From assembly GCF_030272615.1 (NCBI RefSeq), contig NC_081406.1, positions 185,975,770-186,039,769 on the forward strand: a DNA stretch of 64,000 bases, read 5' to 3'. Source of the DNA: Cryptomeria japonica. Lineage: Eukaryota > Streptophyta > Pinopsida > Cupressales > Cupressaceae. Each line of letters opens with the position of its first letter. The first letter of the stretch is position 1. Below, in pieces: positions 11,854 through 22,840 of this stretch. Below the pieces are notes generated by a model, which saw nothing but the letters and a program-made list of their open reading frames with translations, did no database searches and was not told the DNA's origin. Position numbers and translations under genes: made by a program.

Positions 11854-12799
11854 AAGTTCCAAAATGCCACCACTTGACTGATCTAGGTCTGGGATCCCAC
11901 ATAATGGATTTAGTCAAGTTGGCATTCATGTATATATTGTAAATATGCTCTATTTTGTGCCAAGAGTGTGGTTGGAAGAAGGACTTGAGAGAATACTAGG
12001 CAAGTGTTGATTACTTGGCTGGTAACATGATCAAAACTCAAGATTTGCACCAAAAGGAATTTGGAGTGAACAAATGCATGATGCAGAGGTCTGTACATGT
12101 GGCCATGTGTGTTGAGCATCATCTTAGTTTATTAGAATATTGCACTAAAAGATGCCTAAACCATGAAAATATGTTTGAAAATACCTCCAAACCACTATCC
12201 AGACCAAGTTTGTGGAAGGTTTTAACCATTGTTGAGTAGGACAAGCAAAAAAAGTGGCAATTACCCCTCCACGAGCTAGTAGCCCTTTGACTGCATAACA
12301 CACAAATTTCATGAACCCGATTGCAAGGAGGACTTGGGGACCCTTGGAACTTTGTGAGAACAACCTAGAATAGTGAAACTAATGGCATAGAGGTCCTTGG
12401 ATAGTGTGTAGACCCTTGGTTGGTGAGTTGAGTAAGACAAAGCTATGGGCCTTAAACTAAATTGTGAGAATCAAAACTTGAATAAAACCTTGCTGCCCCT
12501 ACATGTCCATGTAGGAAACTCCTTATGCACTCTGAAATAGAGGGTTGAATGCCCAAAGAATAGAGATTGAGAATGTGTAGATGGGTGGAGTGAGCAATTT
12601 GAGTAGATTTGAGCATGGGTGTGAGCCATCACCAAAAAGGGAGGTTGTTAGTGAGGACTTGTTGAGAGACCTATCAAGTGTAACTAAACTTGTTATTGCA
12701 AACATCAAGAGCAGATACAAACAATACCTCTTGTTTCCTTCTATGGCCTTTTGACTCAAATTGGCCTTTTTGAGCACTTACCTAGCAATCTCCCTATCA
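11854..12799 (+). repeat. Partial 5' LTR of the chromovirus
   Basis: This segment matches 19259-20690 along most of its length and ends in CCTATCA just before the primer site. Relative to the 3' copy it lacks about 480 bases (counterpart of roughly 19545-20030) and everything before 19259. Only the downstream part of the LTR therefore remains on this side. Confidence 0.65.
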
Positions 12800-12802
12800 T
12801 AG

Positions 12803-12818
12803 TGGTATTAGAGCCAAC
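12803..12818 (+). other. Primer binding site, initiator Met tRNA type
   Basis: TGGTATTAGAGCCAAC lies three bases after the LTR end and matches the usual TGGTATCAGAGC start with one change. Confidence 0.75.
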
Positions 12819-12853
12819 AAAAGATTCAGGAGAAAAGGAACATTTGGGAAAAC

Positions 12854-15060
12854 ATGGTGACTAATGTGTTAGGTCTCGAAGACAACTAAGAGGGGGGCGG
12901 GGGCTGAATAAGTTGTCTAATTAATTCAAACCAAAAACTGATTAACCAACTTAATGCTTAATACTGGTAAACCAGTTAAGTATGCCGGTAGACAGTGTTA
13001 ATAGTAAATTGCTATACCAGTAATGATTAATGCATGAAACATAAACATAAATTCATCCACAACACATAACACCAATATTTGTACGTGGAAACCCTATAAG
13101 GGGAAAAACCACAGTGGAAAACCTTACCCACAATTAGATGATACTACTGCAGATAGTAAGTGTACATAAATGGGGTCTGCACATGCAGAAAGGCCAACAA
13201 CCTAGAGCTCACTACTCAATTACAAAATGCGAGTCACACTGACTACAGTTGGATGGTTAAATCCAACAAGAATGTACTGTACAAAATAACATCTTCATAT
13301 GCTGGATTCAGTATCGATGTAATGTTGATATGCTTCTACAAAAACCTAACTTCACCTTCAAATGATGTCTTCATGTATACCTTTGCTTAATCTTGCATAT
13401 ACCTTCACACAATTCTTCTTCACATTCCACACATTCAATCTTACAAATAAGATCTTTTATTTATATCATACCCTAAGACCAATTTTAGTAGGTCTGCTCT
13501 ACAAGATATTACAATAAAAACATTTTACAAATAATATAATATCCGATGCAATAACCGATTGAAGATGTCCGCTTAATGCATTTACAACAATAATAAATCA
13601 TCTCTATAGCATGTCATGTTGATCTGAAAAAGATAAGCCTGCTGGTGTAACTGTAGATAACCTTGGACCTATTTGCCAATAAAAGCAAATATGCCAATAT
13701 GAATATACCAATGATTAATTCTTCAAAACAAAGTGTCCACATGATGTCTTCGACATTACCAAGTGTCTTCCATATCATTCCAAGTGCCGGTGAATATTAT
13801 ATTCTGCAGGTGAACCATATACCAGTAACTGTGCAATAGTTACTTGCTTCCCAGTGAATGTTGCTGGATCTCCAAAGTGCTAGTGTTTCAGTGGGTGTTG
13901 ACATCAATGACAAAACCATACCAAAATACCAACATAATGTAGAGTTAGCCAAGAAGGTTGAGGACCAAGAAGAGGAAAATGGGGCACTCAGAGAAAGATT
14001 AGATCAACTAGCAATGAAACTAGCTGAAGTAGAAGTCAAAACTGAAGAAATCCATGATAAGGTTGGAGATCAGGGTAAAATGATGGCAATAGAGGATGAG
14101 GTCCTTGTGTCTGACCCTGTCATTGAGAAAGAACCAGTTTTGAAAGCCTTGAGAGATACGAGTGGTAAAACCTTAGAGGGAGTGGCTCTTTTCAGTGGGA
14201 AGATGAATCCAGATGCTCTTATAGAGTGGATTGAAGGTCTAGAAAACCATTTTGAATGTGATGGAGTAACTGAAGCACAAAAGGTTAAGGTAGCAAAATC
14301 AAGGCTGAGAGGGGAGGCCTTAACTTGGTAAGTGTTCATCCAAGAGGAAAGGGTGAAAGGAGGTAAGCAACCAATAGCCACCTAGAAAACAATGGTAGCC
14401 AAAATAAAAAGAAACCTACCTTCCAGAAGACTATGAAATACAAATTCACAGGAAAAGACAAAATTTGAGACAAAAAGACCTAGATATCAGTAGCTACACT
14501 GAGGAGTTTCAAAAATTGTATGAGATCCAGAGTAGTAGAGGATGAGAGTATAAAAGTGGCAAGGTACTTGAATGGGTTGAGATAGAACATCCAGGAAGAG
14601 ATGAGCTTGTTATGCCCACAAATAGTACAAAAGTGCTATCAATTGGCACTTAAAGTGGAAGAGAAAGGTAGGAGAAAGCAAAAAAAAAATAATAGAGGGA
14701 TAGGTAGGGGAAGAGATGGAAGAGGCCATAGAGGCAGTTTTGAGGGAAGGAGCATAGATCAATGATCCTAGAGAGAGTCTAAACTTCTAGAGCAAAGTGG
14801 GGATTCTCAGAGCAAACCCAGCTATAGGGGTAGGGGATCAAGCAACCTGAGTAGGGGTAGATCTAATGGACTAGGGAGAGGGTCCTACTTCTCAACCATG
14901 AAGTGCTATAACTGCCAAAAGTTGGGCCACCCTACCTATAGATGCCCAAAGAAGCCTAGTTCATCCTATGGTGGTGAGAAGAGGGTAAACTATGTTCAGG
15001 AAGATGGAGGTAATACCAAAACTTTAGCATTGAACCACCTAGCTTCAGAAGATGGTGAGA
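12854..15060 (+). pseudogene. Chromovirus gag, split by a solo LTR
   Basis: The ATG is at 12854, 35 bases after the primer site. After four codons the frame is split by the LTR and resumes at 13940 with a Glu/Lys-rich coiled coil, then FSGKMNPDALIEWIEGLENHF and KVAKSRLRGEALTW (to 14331), a typical Retrotrans_gag core. From 14332 to 14890 the sequence is still gag-like with an Arg/Gly-rich stretch but has stops. A CCHC zinc knuckle, CYNCQKLGHPTYRC, lies at about 14904-14945 and would bind element RNA. Confidence 0.8.
12867..13934 (-). repeat. Solo copia LTR inserted in chromovirus gag
   Basis: The block runs from TGTTAGG to ACCAACA and is homologous along its length to the LTRs of the copia element at 44615-51288, in the same orientation. 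It is flanked by TAATG on both sides (12862-12866 and 13935-13939), a perfect 5-bp target duplication, and has no internal region. Such solo LTRs arise by recombination between the two LTRs of a full element. The reading frame of the host gag resumes in phase after the insertion. Confidence 0.92.
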
Positions 15061-15410
15061 GTTTAATGATCAAGAGAGTGTTAATGAAGAAGCCACATAG
15101 TATAGAGGTCTCACAGAGAAGAGCATTGTTCAGGATTAAGTGTAAAATCATGGGAAAGGTGTGTAAGGTTATCATAGACTCAAGGTCCACAGATAACATC
15201 ATATAAGAGGAAGCGGTGAGTAAATTAAAACTACCTAGGATACAACACAAGGAGCCATATAAAGTCACATCGTTGAATAAGGGACAACATGTGTTAGTAA
15301 ATGAGCAAGCCTGGGTAGATTTCCACATAGGTGGATATATAGATAGGATCCTATGTGACATCCTTCCTATGGATGCTTGCCACCTACTGTTGGGTAGACC
15401 ATGGTAGTTT
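15061..15410 (+). pseudogene. Chromovirus aspartic protease, active site mutated
   Basis: Two open pieces (to 15206 and from 15216) form a retropepsin domain. The active site reads IIDSRSTDNII, so the usual DSG is DSR, and a stop follows directly. The end shows DILPMDACHLLLGRPW, the conserved C-terminal strand of plant Ty3/gypsy proteases. With the active-site Gly replaced by Arg the enzyme is unlikely to have worked even without the stop. Confidence 0.8.
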
Positions 15411-15530
15411 GACCAAAAAGCACAACATGATGGGGAAAGAAACTCCTACTCATTTTAGAAAGATGGAGTAACCTATCATATTCAATCCCTCATTGAAGAA
15501 CGAGAGAGCAGAAACAAAGCACCTAACATC

Positions 15531-17035
15531 TTGTTAGTGAATGAGAAAGAGTTCATAAAAACACTAGAAGAAGGTGAAGGAGTGGGATTTGCACTCATAG
15601 TGAAACCCAAGGGAAAAAAGGTAGAAAAGAAAGTTGAGATACCATATGAGGTGCAGAAAATCCTTGATAACTTCAAAGCAATAATCAGTGATGGTACACC
15701 TGCAGCTTTACCACCTCCCAAAGCCATTAGCCATCAAATTGATTTTCATACCTAGAGCCTCTTTACCAAATAAGGTAGCCTATAAGATGACCCCTGAACA
15801 AAATGAAGACGTAGCAAGACAAATACAAGAACTCTTAGACCAGGGACTGATTAGGAAAAGCATTAGTCCTTGTGCAGTACCTATAGCGTTAGCACCTAAG
15901 AAGGGTGGAACATGGAGACTTTGTATAGATTCTAGAGCCATAAACAAAATCACCATCAGATACAGATTTCCCATACCCAAGATAGAGGATTTGATGGATT
16001 GTTTGGGGGGTGCATAGTATTTCAGTAAGATTGACTTGAAGAGTGGTTACCATCAGATAAGAATCAAAGAGGGGGATGAATGGAGGACAACTTTCAAAAT
16101 AAATGAGGGTCTCTATGAGTGGCTTGTCATGCCTTTTGGACTCTCTAATGCTCCCAGTACATTCATGAGAGTCATGAATGAAGTTTTACATGATTTCATT
16201 GGCAAGTTTTTTGTTGTGTATTTAGATAATATTCTTATTTTCAATAAGACTAAGGAAGAGCATTTGAAGCATTTAGTTATTGTTTTGAGATAGTTATCTG
16301 ATGAACAGCTAACCATTAATCTAGAAAAATGTGATTTCTTGAAGCAAGAATTGGTCTATCTTGGTTTTGTTGTATCAGGAGGCAATCTAAAAATGGATCA
16401 ATCTAAAGTTGCAGCAATAACCAGTTGGCCAACTCCTAGGACAACCAGTGATGTTAGAAGCTTCCATGGTTTGGCACAGTTTTATAGAAAATTCATTAGG
16501 GGATTCAGTGAGATTTTTGCTCCAATGTTAGACACCATCAAAGGGGGTGTAAAGGTAAAATTTTAGTGGACAAGTGCAGCCAATAAGGGGTTTGAATTAT
16601 TGAAAACTAAAGTAGCTACTCAACTAGTGCTCATTTTACCTAGTTTTGATAAGCTTTTTACTATTGAATGCAATGCTAGTAATATTGTTGTAGGAGTTGT
16701 TTTAAGTCAAGAAAATAAACTAGTTGCATTCTTTGGTGAGAAGTTGAATGATGCCAAGAAAAAGTACTCTTCCTATGATTTATAACTTTATGCATTAGTA
16801 CAAGCACTTAGGAAATGGAGACACTATCTTCTTCCTAAAGAGTTTGTTGTATACACTGATAATCAGGCACTAAGTTTCTTGAACTCACAGGATAAACTAA
16901 ATCATAGGCATGTAAAAAGGGTAGAATACTTGCAAGCTTACACTTTTACTCTTAAGCATAATAAGGGTCAGTTGAATAAAGTAGAAGATGCTTTGAGTAG
17001 AAGGTTATTAACTATTCATGAGATTCAAGTTTAGA
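15531..17035 (+). pseudogene. Chromovirus reverse transcriptase and RNase H
   Basis: After a linker (15531-15755) the reverse transcriptase runs from ELLDQGLIRKSISP through [26 protein letters not shown] and [16 protein letters not shown] to [10 protein letters not shown]: the second catalytic Asp of YLDD is Asn. The connection ([27 protein letters not shown]) leads into RNase H (FTIECNASNIVVGVVLSQ, then VVYTDNQALSFL and the final DALSRR). In-frame stops occur near 16015, 16291, 16564 and 16783. The domain order is normal for a chromovirus. Confidence 0.85.
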
Positions 17036-18515
17036 GAATTGGTATTGATAGTTTCAAAGACATATATCCTACTGATGATCATTTTGCTGAAGCTTATAAA
17101 GTTTGTCAAGATTTTGAGAATAATTTCCATGGTGCATATGCTGATTTCACTTTGCAGGATGGTTTGTTACTCAGGGGTGGACAGTTGTGTGTTCCAAAAG
17201 GTTCTATGAGAGAGAACCTCATTCAAGAGAAGCATAATGGGTGCTTAAGTGGACATTTCAGTCTCAACAAGACCTTAGAGTTGGTTCAAAGGTTCTATTA
17301 TTGGCCTAAGATGTAGAGAGACATCAGGAGGTATGTTGAGCATTGCAGGTATGTCAGAAAGAAAAAGGTAATTCCTCTAATGCTGGTTTATATCAACCTC
17401 TTCCCATTCCACATAGGCCTTGGGATTGCATTAGTATGGATTTTGTGGTAGGATTACCTCGAACTCAAGCAAGATTTGATAGCATCTTTGTAGTAGTTGA
17501 CAGATTTAGCAAAAGGGCTCATTTTATTCCTTCCAAGACAACACATGATGCAAGTCATATTGCTTATTTGTTTTTCAAAGAAGTTGTTAGAATACATGGT
17601 TTTCCTACTAGCATTGTTTCAGATAGGGAGGTTAAGTTTCTTGTTCATTTCTGGAAAACATTATGGAAGAGATTGGGTACTAATCTCTCTTTTGGTTCAG
17701 CTTATCATCCACAAACTGATGGCCAAACTGAAGTTGTGAATAGGTCTCTTGGCAACATGCTTAGGTGTTTGACAAAGGAATATGGGCAGAGTTGGGATCA
17801 ACTCATTCATCAAGCAGAATATGCCTACAATTATACTATCAACCGATCTATAGGTAAAAGCCCTTTTGAAGTTGTTTATGGTATGCATCCAAGGGGTATA
17901 ATGGAGTTGAGAGATATCACTAATTTGTAGCGTAAGAGTAGAACAATAGATTACATGGCACAATCCATGAAGGAGGTTCATGAGCAAGTGAGACAAGCTC
18001 TCCAAGATACCTCCCAAAAAGTCAAGGCAAGACTGGATGCTACAAAGAGAGATGTTCAGTTCTCCATAGGTGATTATGTGATGGTTCATTTGAACAAAGC
18101 AAGGATACAAAAGGGAGTTCCAAGTAAACTTCAGATGAGGAGAATAGGCCCTTGCAAAATCTTGGCTAAGTATGGGTCTAATGCTTACAAAGTTGATTTG
18201 CCTACTAATGTTTCTTTGTCCCTGATTTTTAATGTTGTAGATTTGATTGCTTTCAAAGGGAAGCCACATGAGGAGATTCAAAGAGTTTAATATGTTTCAC
18301 AATCCCTTTCTGATCTATCTCTCCCTTCTCTTTCTTTTCCCCAAGCAGAATAGGTTCTAGACTCCAGGATTCTCAAAAAGACAAGGAATCACACCTACAT
18401 GGAGCATCTAATAAAATGGAAGGATAAGCCTATCTTAGAGGCCACATGGATACCTGAAACTGACTTTCAGAAGTTTGGCATCTTTTCTTCTTTGCTGCCT
18501 CAAGGAGTCACATGA
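17036..18515 (+). pseudogene. Chromovirus integrase with chromodomain
   Basis: The HHCC zinc part (HNGCLSGHF ... VCQKEK) is split by a stop and a one-base shift near 17348. The catalytic core (17343-17930) keeps its D-D-E residues: MDFVVGLPR, IVSDREVKF and GQTEVVNRSLGNML. A GPF/Y-like RRIGPCKIL follows in 17955-18290. At 18353-18480 the sequence encodes VLDSRILKKTRNHTYMEHLI then KWKDKPILEATWIPETDF, a chromodomain with its conserved W-K and aromatic residues. Integrase joins element DNA to the host chromosome in the nucleus. Confidence 0.85.
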
Positions 18516-18537
18516 CTTCTTTGTTTTTGGGGGAGTA

Positions 18538-20690
18538 TGGTACAGGATCACCTAGTGGAGTCAAACTCTCCTTTTTGAGTATTTTATGATTCCATGTTTG
18601 TAATGTCTTGTTCCAAGTTGATAATGTTGTTTTAAGTTTTTATGTGTCTTGTTTTGTGATTTTGATCTCATTTTGGGCTTAAGAGATCAAGTTTTGCCTT
18701 TCACGCTTTCAGTTGACGATTTTTGGCATAAATGTGCAAAATTGCCAAAAATGTCTTCTAATGCCTTCAAAAGCATTGAAACATGTTTTTTAAGTGTTTT
18801 TAAGCATGTCTAAGTTTTTTAGACAAGTTGGTAAGGTTAGAGTGTCAAAAATGTCTTTTGGAGCAAGAAATGTTGTCATTTGGCTTGAAAAGTTGTCAAA
18901 GTTGTCATTTTTGGGTTTTCCTTGCAAAATGTAGTTATGGAAGCCTTATGTCCATAAAAGGCTTGGTAACTAATTAGAAATGATATAAAAAGTCCTCCCT
19001 TTTCCTTGAGAAAGTTTGGTGATTGTATGAGCAAGAGCTTCTTAATAAAATCATGAAATTTTGGCTTTTATGACTGGTTTTTCCTTCCTTTGTGGAACAG
19101 TTTGTACTGTAGCTCCATAGTTCGTACTGTACCTTTGGAAAGTGTGCATAATAGTTGTATAATTATCTCTAGTTTATTGTTGTATTGGGTTTCTTTTGGA
19201 TATTTAATTGTACAAAATTATTTTCAATTTGTGTGCTCGCTACCCTATCAAAGGTTTGAAGTTCCAAAATGCCACCACTTGACTGATCCAGGTCTGGAAT
19301 CCCACATAATGGATTTAGTCAAGTTGGCATTCATGTATATACTATACATATGCTCTATTTTGTGCCAATAGTGTAGTTGGAAGAAGGACTTGAGAGAATA
19401 CTAGGCAAGTGTTGATTACTTGGCTGGTAACATGATCAAAACTCAAGATTTGCACCAAAAGGAATTTGGAGTGAATAAATGCATGATGTAGAGGTCTGCC
19501 CATGTGGCCAAGTGTGTTGAGAATTATCTTATTTTATTGGAATAGCTTTTTCTTATCACACATTCTCATTTTGTAAACGAAACAGTGAGTTCACTATTTT
19601 TATGAATTGTGTTGTCAATTTGCTCATGGAATGCTTCAAAGCATAATCCAAGCCTTGTAACTGAGAAGGATATGTAATAGGAAACTTCTTTAGTATCTTG
19701 TAGACCTCATTGAGTATTTTCCAATTCAAACTCTTCATCATGCAAGTCCAAAGGTGTAAACACTACTGATTGGTAAAAGGGCAGTGTTTGACAGTGACAG
19801 TGGCAATTTTACTATTTTTTTTTTCAATTGCTTGCCAAGTGTTTGGCATAATGCTTGTATGGCAGAGGCAAGGGACATCTATTGAAGACATGTCATAGGT
19901 CTTATGAATACCTAGGAACTTGAAGAGGTGCACAAGAATGCAAACCCAGTGGTTACACTTCAAAACCCTCCAAAATCCTACAATTATGCCACAAATATTG
20001 GACAATCCTTTTTTTGCACTAACAGAGGCCCAAACCATGAAAATATGTTAGAAAATACCTCCAAACCACTATCCAAACCAAGTTTTTGGAAGGTTTTAAC
20101 CATCGTTGAGTAGGACAAGCAAAAAAAGTGGCAATTACCCCTCCACGGGCTAGTAGCCCTTTGATTGCATAACACACAAATTTCATGAACCTGATTGCAA
20201 GGAGAACTTGGGGACCCTTGGAACTTTGTGAGAACAACCTAGAATAGTGAAACTGATGGCATATAGGTCCTTGTATAGTGTGTAGCCCCTTTTGAGGTTT
20301 TGACCCTTGGTTGGTGAGTTGAGTATGCCAAGGCTATGGGCCTTAAACTAAATTGTGAGCATCAAAACTTGAATAAAACCTTGCTGCCCCTACATGTCCA
20401 TGTAGAAGACTCCTTATGCACTCTAAAATAGAGGGTTGAATGCCCAAAGAATAGAGATTGAGAATGTGTAGATGGGTGGAGTGAGCAATTTGAGTAGATT
20501 TGAGCATGGGTGTGAGCCATCACCAAAAAGGGAGGTTGTTAGTGAGGACTTGTTGAGAGACCTATCAAGTGTAACTAAACTTGTTATTGCAAACATCAAG
20601 AGCAGATACAAACAATACCTCTTGTTTCCTTCTATGGCCTTTTGACTCAAATTGGCCTTTTTGATCACTTACCTAGCAATCTCTATATCA
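18538..20690 (+). repeat. 3' LTR of the chromovirus
   Basis: It starts TGGTACAGGATC right after the purine tract TTTTTGGGGGAG and ends TATATCA, about 2.15 kb. A TATA-like gatataaaaag is near 18983 and an AATAAA-like signal near 19042. Its second half (from 19259) is repeated at 11854-12799. An alternative reading ends the LTR at 19249 (gctaccctatca), with the shared block as a separate repeat; the primer site directly after the 5' copy favours the longer LTR. Confidence 0.6.
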
Positions 20691-20696
20691 TAAACC

Positions 20697-21863
20697 ATTA
20701 GAGAAACCGGTAGATACAACTGATAAAAAGTCAGGAGAACCAGAAATGGATAGTGCAGAGGTACAAACAGAGAAACTAGAAGTGCATACAGAGACATAGA
20801 TTGAGAAACTAGTTTTTGAGAGCTCAGAGAAACCTTCTGAGATACAGATGGAAAAATCAAAATAGGTACAGGTTGAAACACGGGTTCAGACAGAGACAGT
20901 GCCACCAGCCAAAACTGAAAATCCCAAACCTTTGTTTGTAGAAATGAAAACTCAGGCTGGCCTACCAGAGGTCGAACCAAGTAAAGTGATTACTACAACC
21001 GGTAGTATGGCTATTGTGAAGACAGTTGGACAAACATCTGGTACTTCTATGGTAGAATTCAGACCTACGAATGTAACAGAGGCTTATTGGATTCAATAAA
21101 GAAGATCACAGAGTGCAATGCACAAGCCTATAAGGCTATTGATGACACAATTCCCATTCTTAAACTGATAGCACCAAAGTGTATTGTAGATAACAAATAT
21201 TCTTTAGGTCAACTAGACACATTGTCTAAGTTCATCACCGGTAATATATTGACTATTGATAAAATAAATGAGGACACATTCAAGGAAAGAATGATTAAAG
21301 AAAAAGAGAAAATCTTTGAGGAAATTGTGAAGAAGAATAAGGAGAAAATGGGAACATTATTACTGGAACTTGGAGAGATAATTCTTGACTTCAAGAAACT
21401 GTATAGAGATTCTTGCAAAATAAATATTTTAACAGAAGATCTAGACAAGGAAATCAGCAAAGCACAAGATAAGATTAATAATATTGCTGACAATCTGATA
21501 GGCAAATTGGATTCATTTTTGGAGATAGAGAAGAAGATTGTAGAGCAAGAAGAGAAAATCAAGCAGCTAGAGAAGGACAAAGAAAGAATAAAGGATAAAG
21601 CAAAGGACTTAAAATGTAGACTTGGTCCAAAACTAAATTACCTCATTTCTTTGAGAAAAGAAATTTTTGAGGCTCTGGTTTCCGGACTTAAGACACCAGA
21701 AGAGAAAATACACATACTCACTGGTATAGTGCAGAGAACTCAAGAGGCACTAAAAGACAACAAATCATTCAGTAATGGTTTAAATTTGGTTTTGACAGAT
21801 ATTTTTCAAATTGTAACCCACCGGTTACAAGAATCTAGGCAGGACTCCACTGCCAGCGAATGA
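20697..21863 (+). pseudogene. Coiled-coil ORF at the 3' end of an LTR element (C-terminal part)
   Basis: The first part (20697-21085) is a Glu/Thr/Lys-rich, low-complexity segment with two stops. A one-base shift near 21085 leads into an open frame of about 258 residues (21087-21863), almost entirely helical with long Lys/Glu heptad stretches such as EKIKQLEKDKERIKDKAKDL. It ends 180 bases before a polypurine tract and LTR in the same orientation, the position where SIRE-type copia elements carry an env-like or additional ORF. The N-terminal part is missing because the chromovirus LTR abuts it at 20690. Function unknown; compare 6349-9590 and 40180-51373. Confidence 0.55.
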
Positions 21864-22032
21864 CAACCTTTGTCATTGATGTCAAAGGGGGAGTAGTAGA
21901 GATGAGAAAAATAAAAAAATAGAGATCATCTTCTCAGGGGGAGCACACATCTGGTATAGTTTTTGGCAAAATTGTTGGACTTCAATTTTTGATACATTCT
22001 TGAATTTTTCTCATGAGTGTTGCCATCAATGC

Positions 22033-22045
22033 CAAAGGGGGAGAT
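22033..22045 (+). other. Polypurine tract before LTR
   Basis: AAAGGGGGAGAT directly precedes the LTR start, as expected for the plus-strand primer of a copia element. Related copies (caaagggggag, near 21886, and cagggggagc, near 21937) occur upstream. Confidence 0.75.
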
Positions 22046-22840
22046 TGTTGGCAAATGCACACACTAATGAGATATTGTAGGTGATTGAAGGTATTGTCAT
22101 TGATGGAAACCTTACAATCATGTGATACCGATAGATAGACACAAGCACCGACACCGACAGACTCTACACCGGCATACAGAACACCAGCACCAAAAAGGAA
22201 GATTACCGACACCCTGATCGACATCAATTTTGTATTAATGTATTTTGTAATTAATTGTAAAATATTTTGTAAGCCGACATGGCGGATTGTAATATGACTC
22301 ATATATGTATGAGATCATTGTAGATCATTTGAGATATGATAGGATGCGAAATATGAATAGAAGGTAGCAGACCTAATATGTGAAATAGTGGTTAAGGGTT
22401 TATGTATGTAGTAGAGCTTAAATCGATACTAAATCTGGCATAGCAGATGCTAATCTGAAGCAGTACAAGACTTTGGATTTTGTATAATCCAATTTTGTAA
22501 GTCAATGTGATGTCTTTTGTAATTGAGAAGTGAGCTCTAGGCACTTGGCCTTCCTACATGTGCAGGCCCCTATTGTAGCAGTAATATTCTCTTATTGGCC
22601 AGTAAGTGAATATTGTGGGTCACAAATCCCACCGAGGTTTTTCCTACACCGATTTTCCTCGTTAAAACATTGTGTTATGATGTGCTTTTCATGTTGTGGT
22701 TGTTATTCTTATTTGCTGCATTATTTTTGGTTTACCGGTACACAATCTTAATATGTTTTTTATGTTATAAGTTAAGAAAATATACCTAGCAGTCAAATAC
22801 TGATTCACCCCCCCTCTCAGTATCTTTGGGAATCCTAACA
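22046..22840 (+). repeat. 3' LTR of a copia-type element
   Basis: The block runs from TGTTGGCAAATG to ATCCTAACA, 795 bases, with the C-tract gattcaccccccctctcag near its 3' end. The same end signature closes the other copia LTRs in the window. The right flank is tagtc; no left LTR is present. Confidence 0.75.

Larger units (their letters stand above)
11854..20690 (+). mobile_element. Chromovirus-type Ty3/gypsy retrotransposon, decayed
   Basis: In order on the plus strand: truncated 5' LTR, a Met-tRNA-type primer site (12803), gag with zinc knuckle, protease, reverse transcriptase with RNase H, integrase with GPF/Y-like and chromodomain ends, polypurine tract (18525-18535) and 3' LTR. A chromodomain after integrase defines the chromoviruses, where it is thought to steer insertion to heterochromatin. 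Stops interrupt every enzyme, the protease reads DSR and the reverse transcriptase YLDN, so the copy is inactive. A solo copia LTR sits inside gag. Confidence 0.85.

Noticed and set aside
13160-13390. Open frame inside the solo LTR and similar ones at 45514 and 50398
   Set aside because: They lie in homologous LTR sequence, are not conserved in frame and match no domain.
19238-19249. End of a 712-bp chromovirus LTR at gctaccctatca
   Set aside because: The primer site follows the longer shared block at 12799, so the 2.15-kb LTR is the simpler reading. Not fully excluded.
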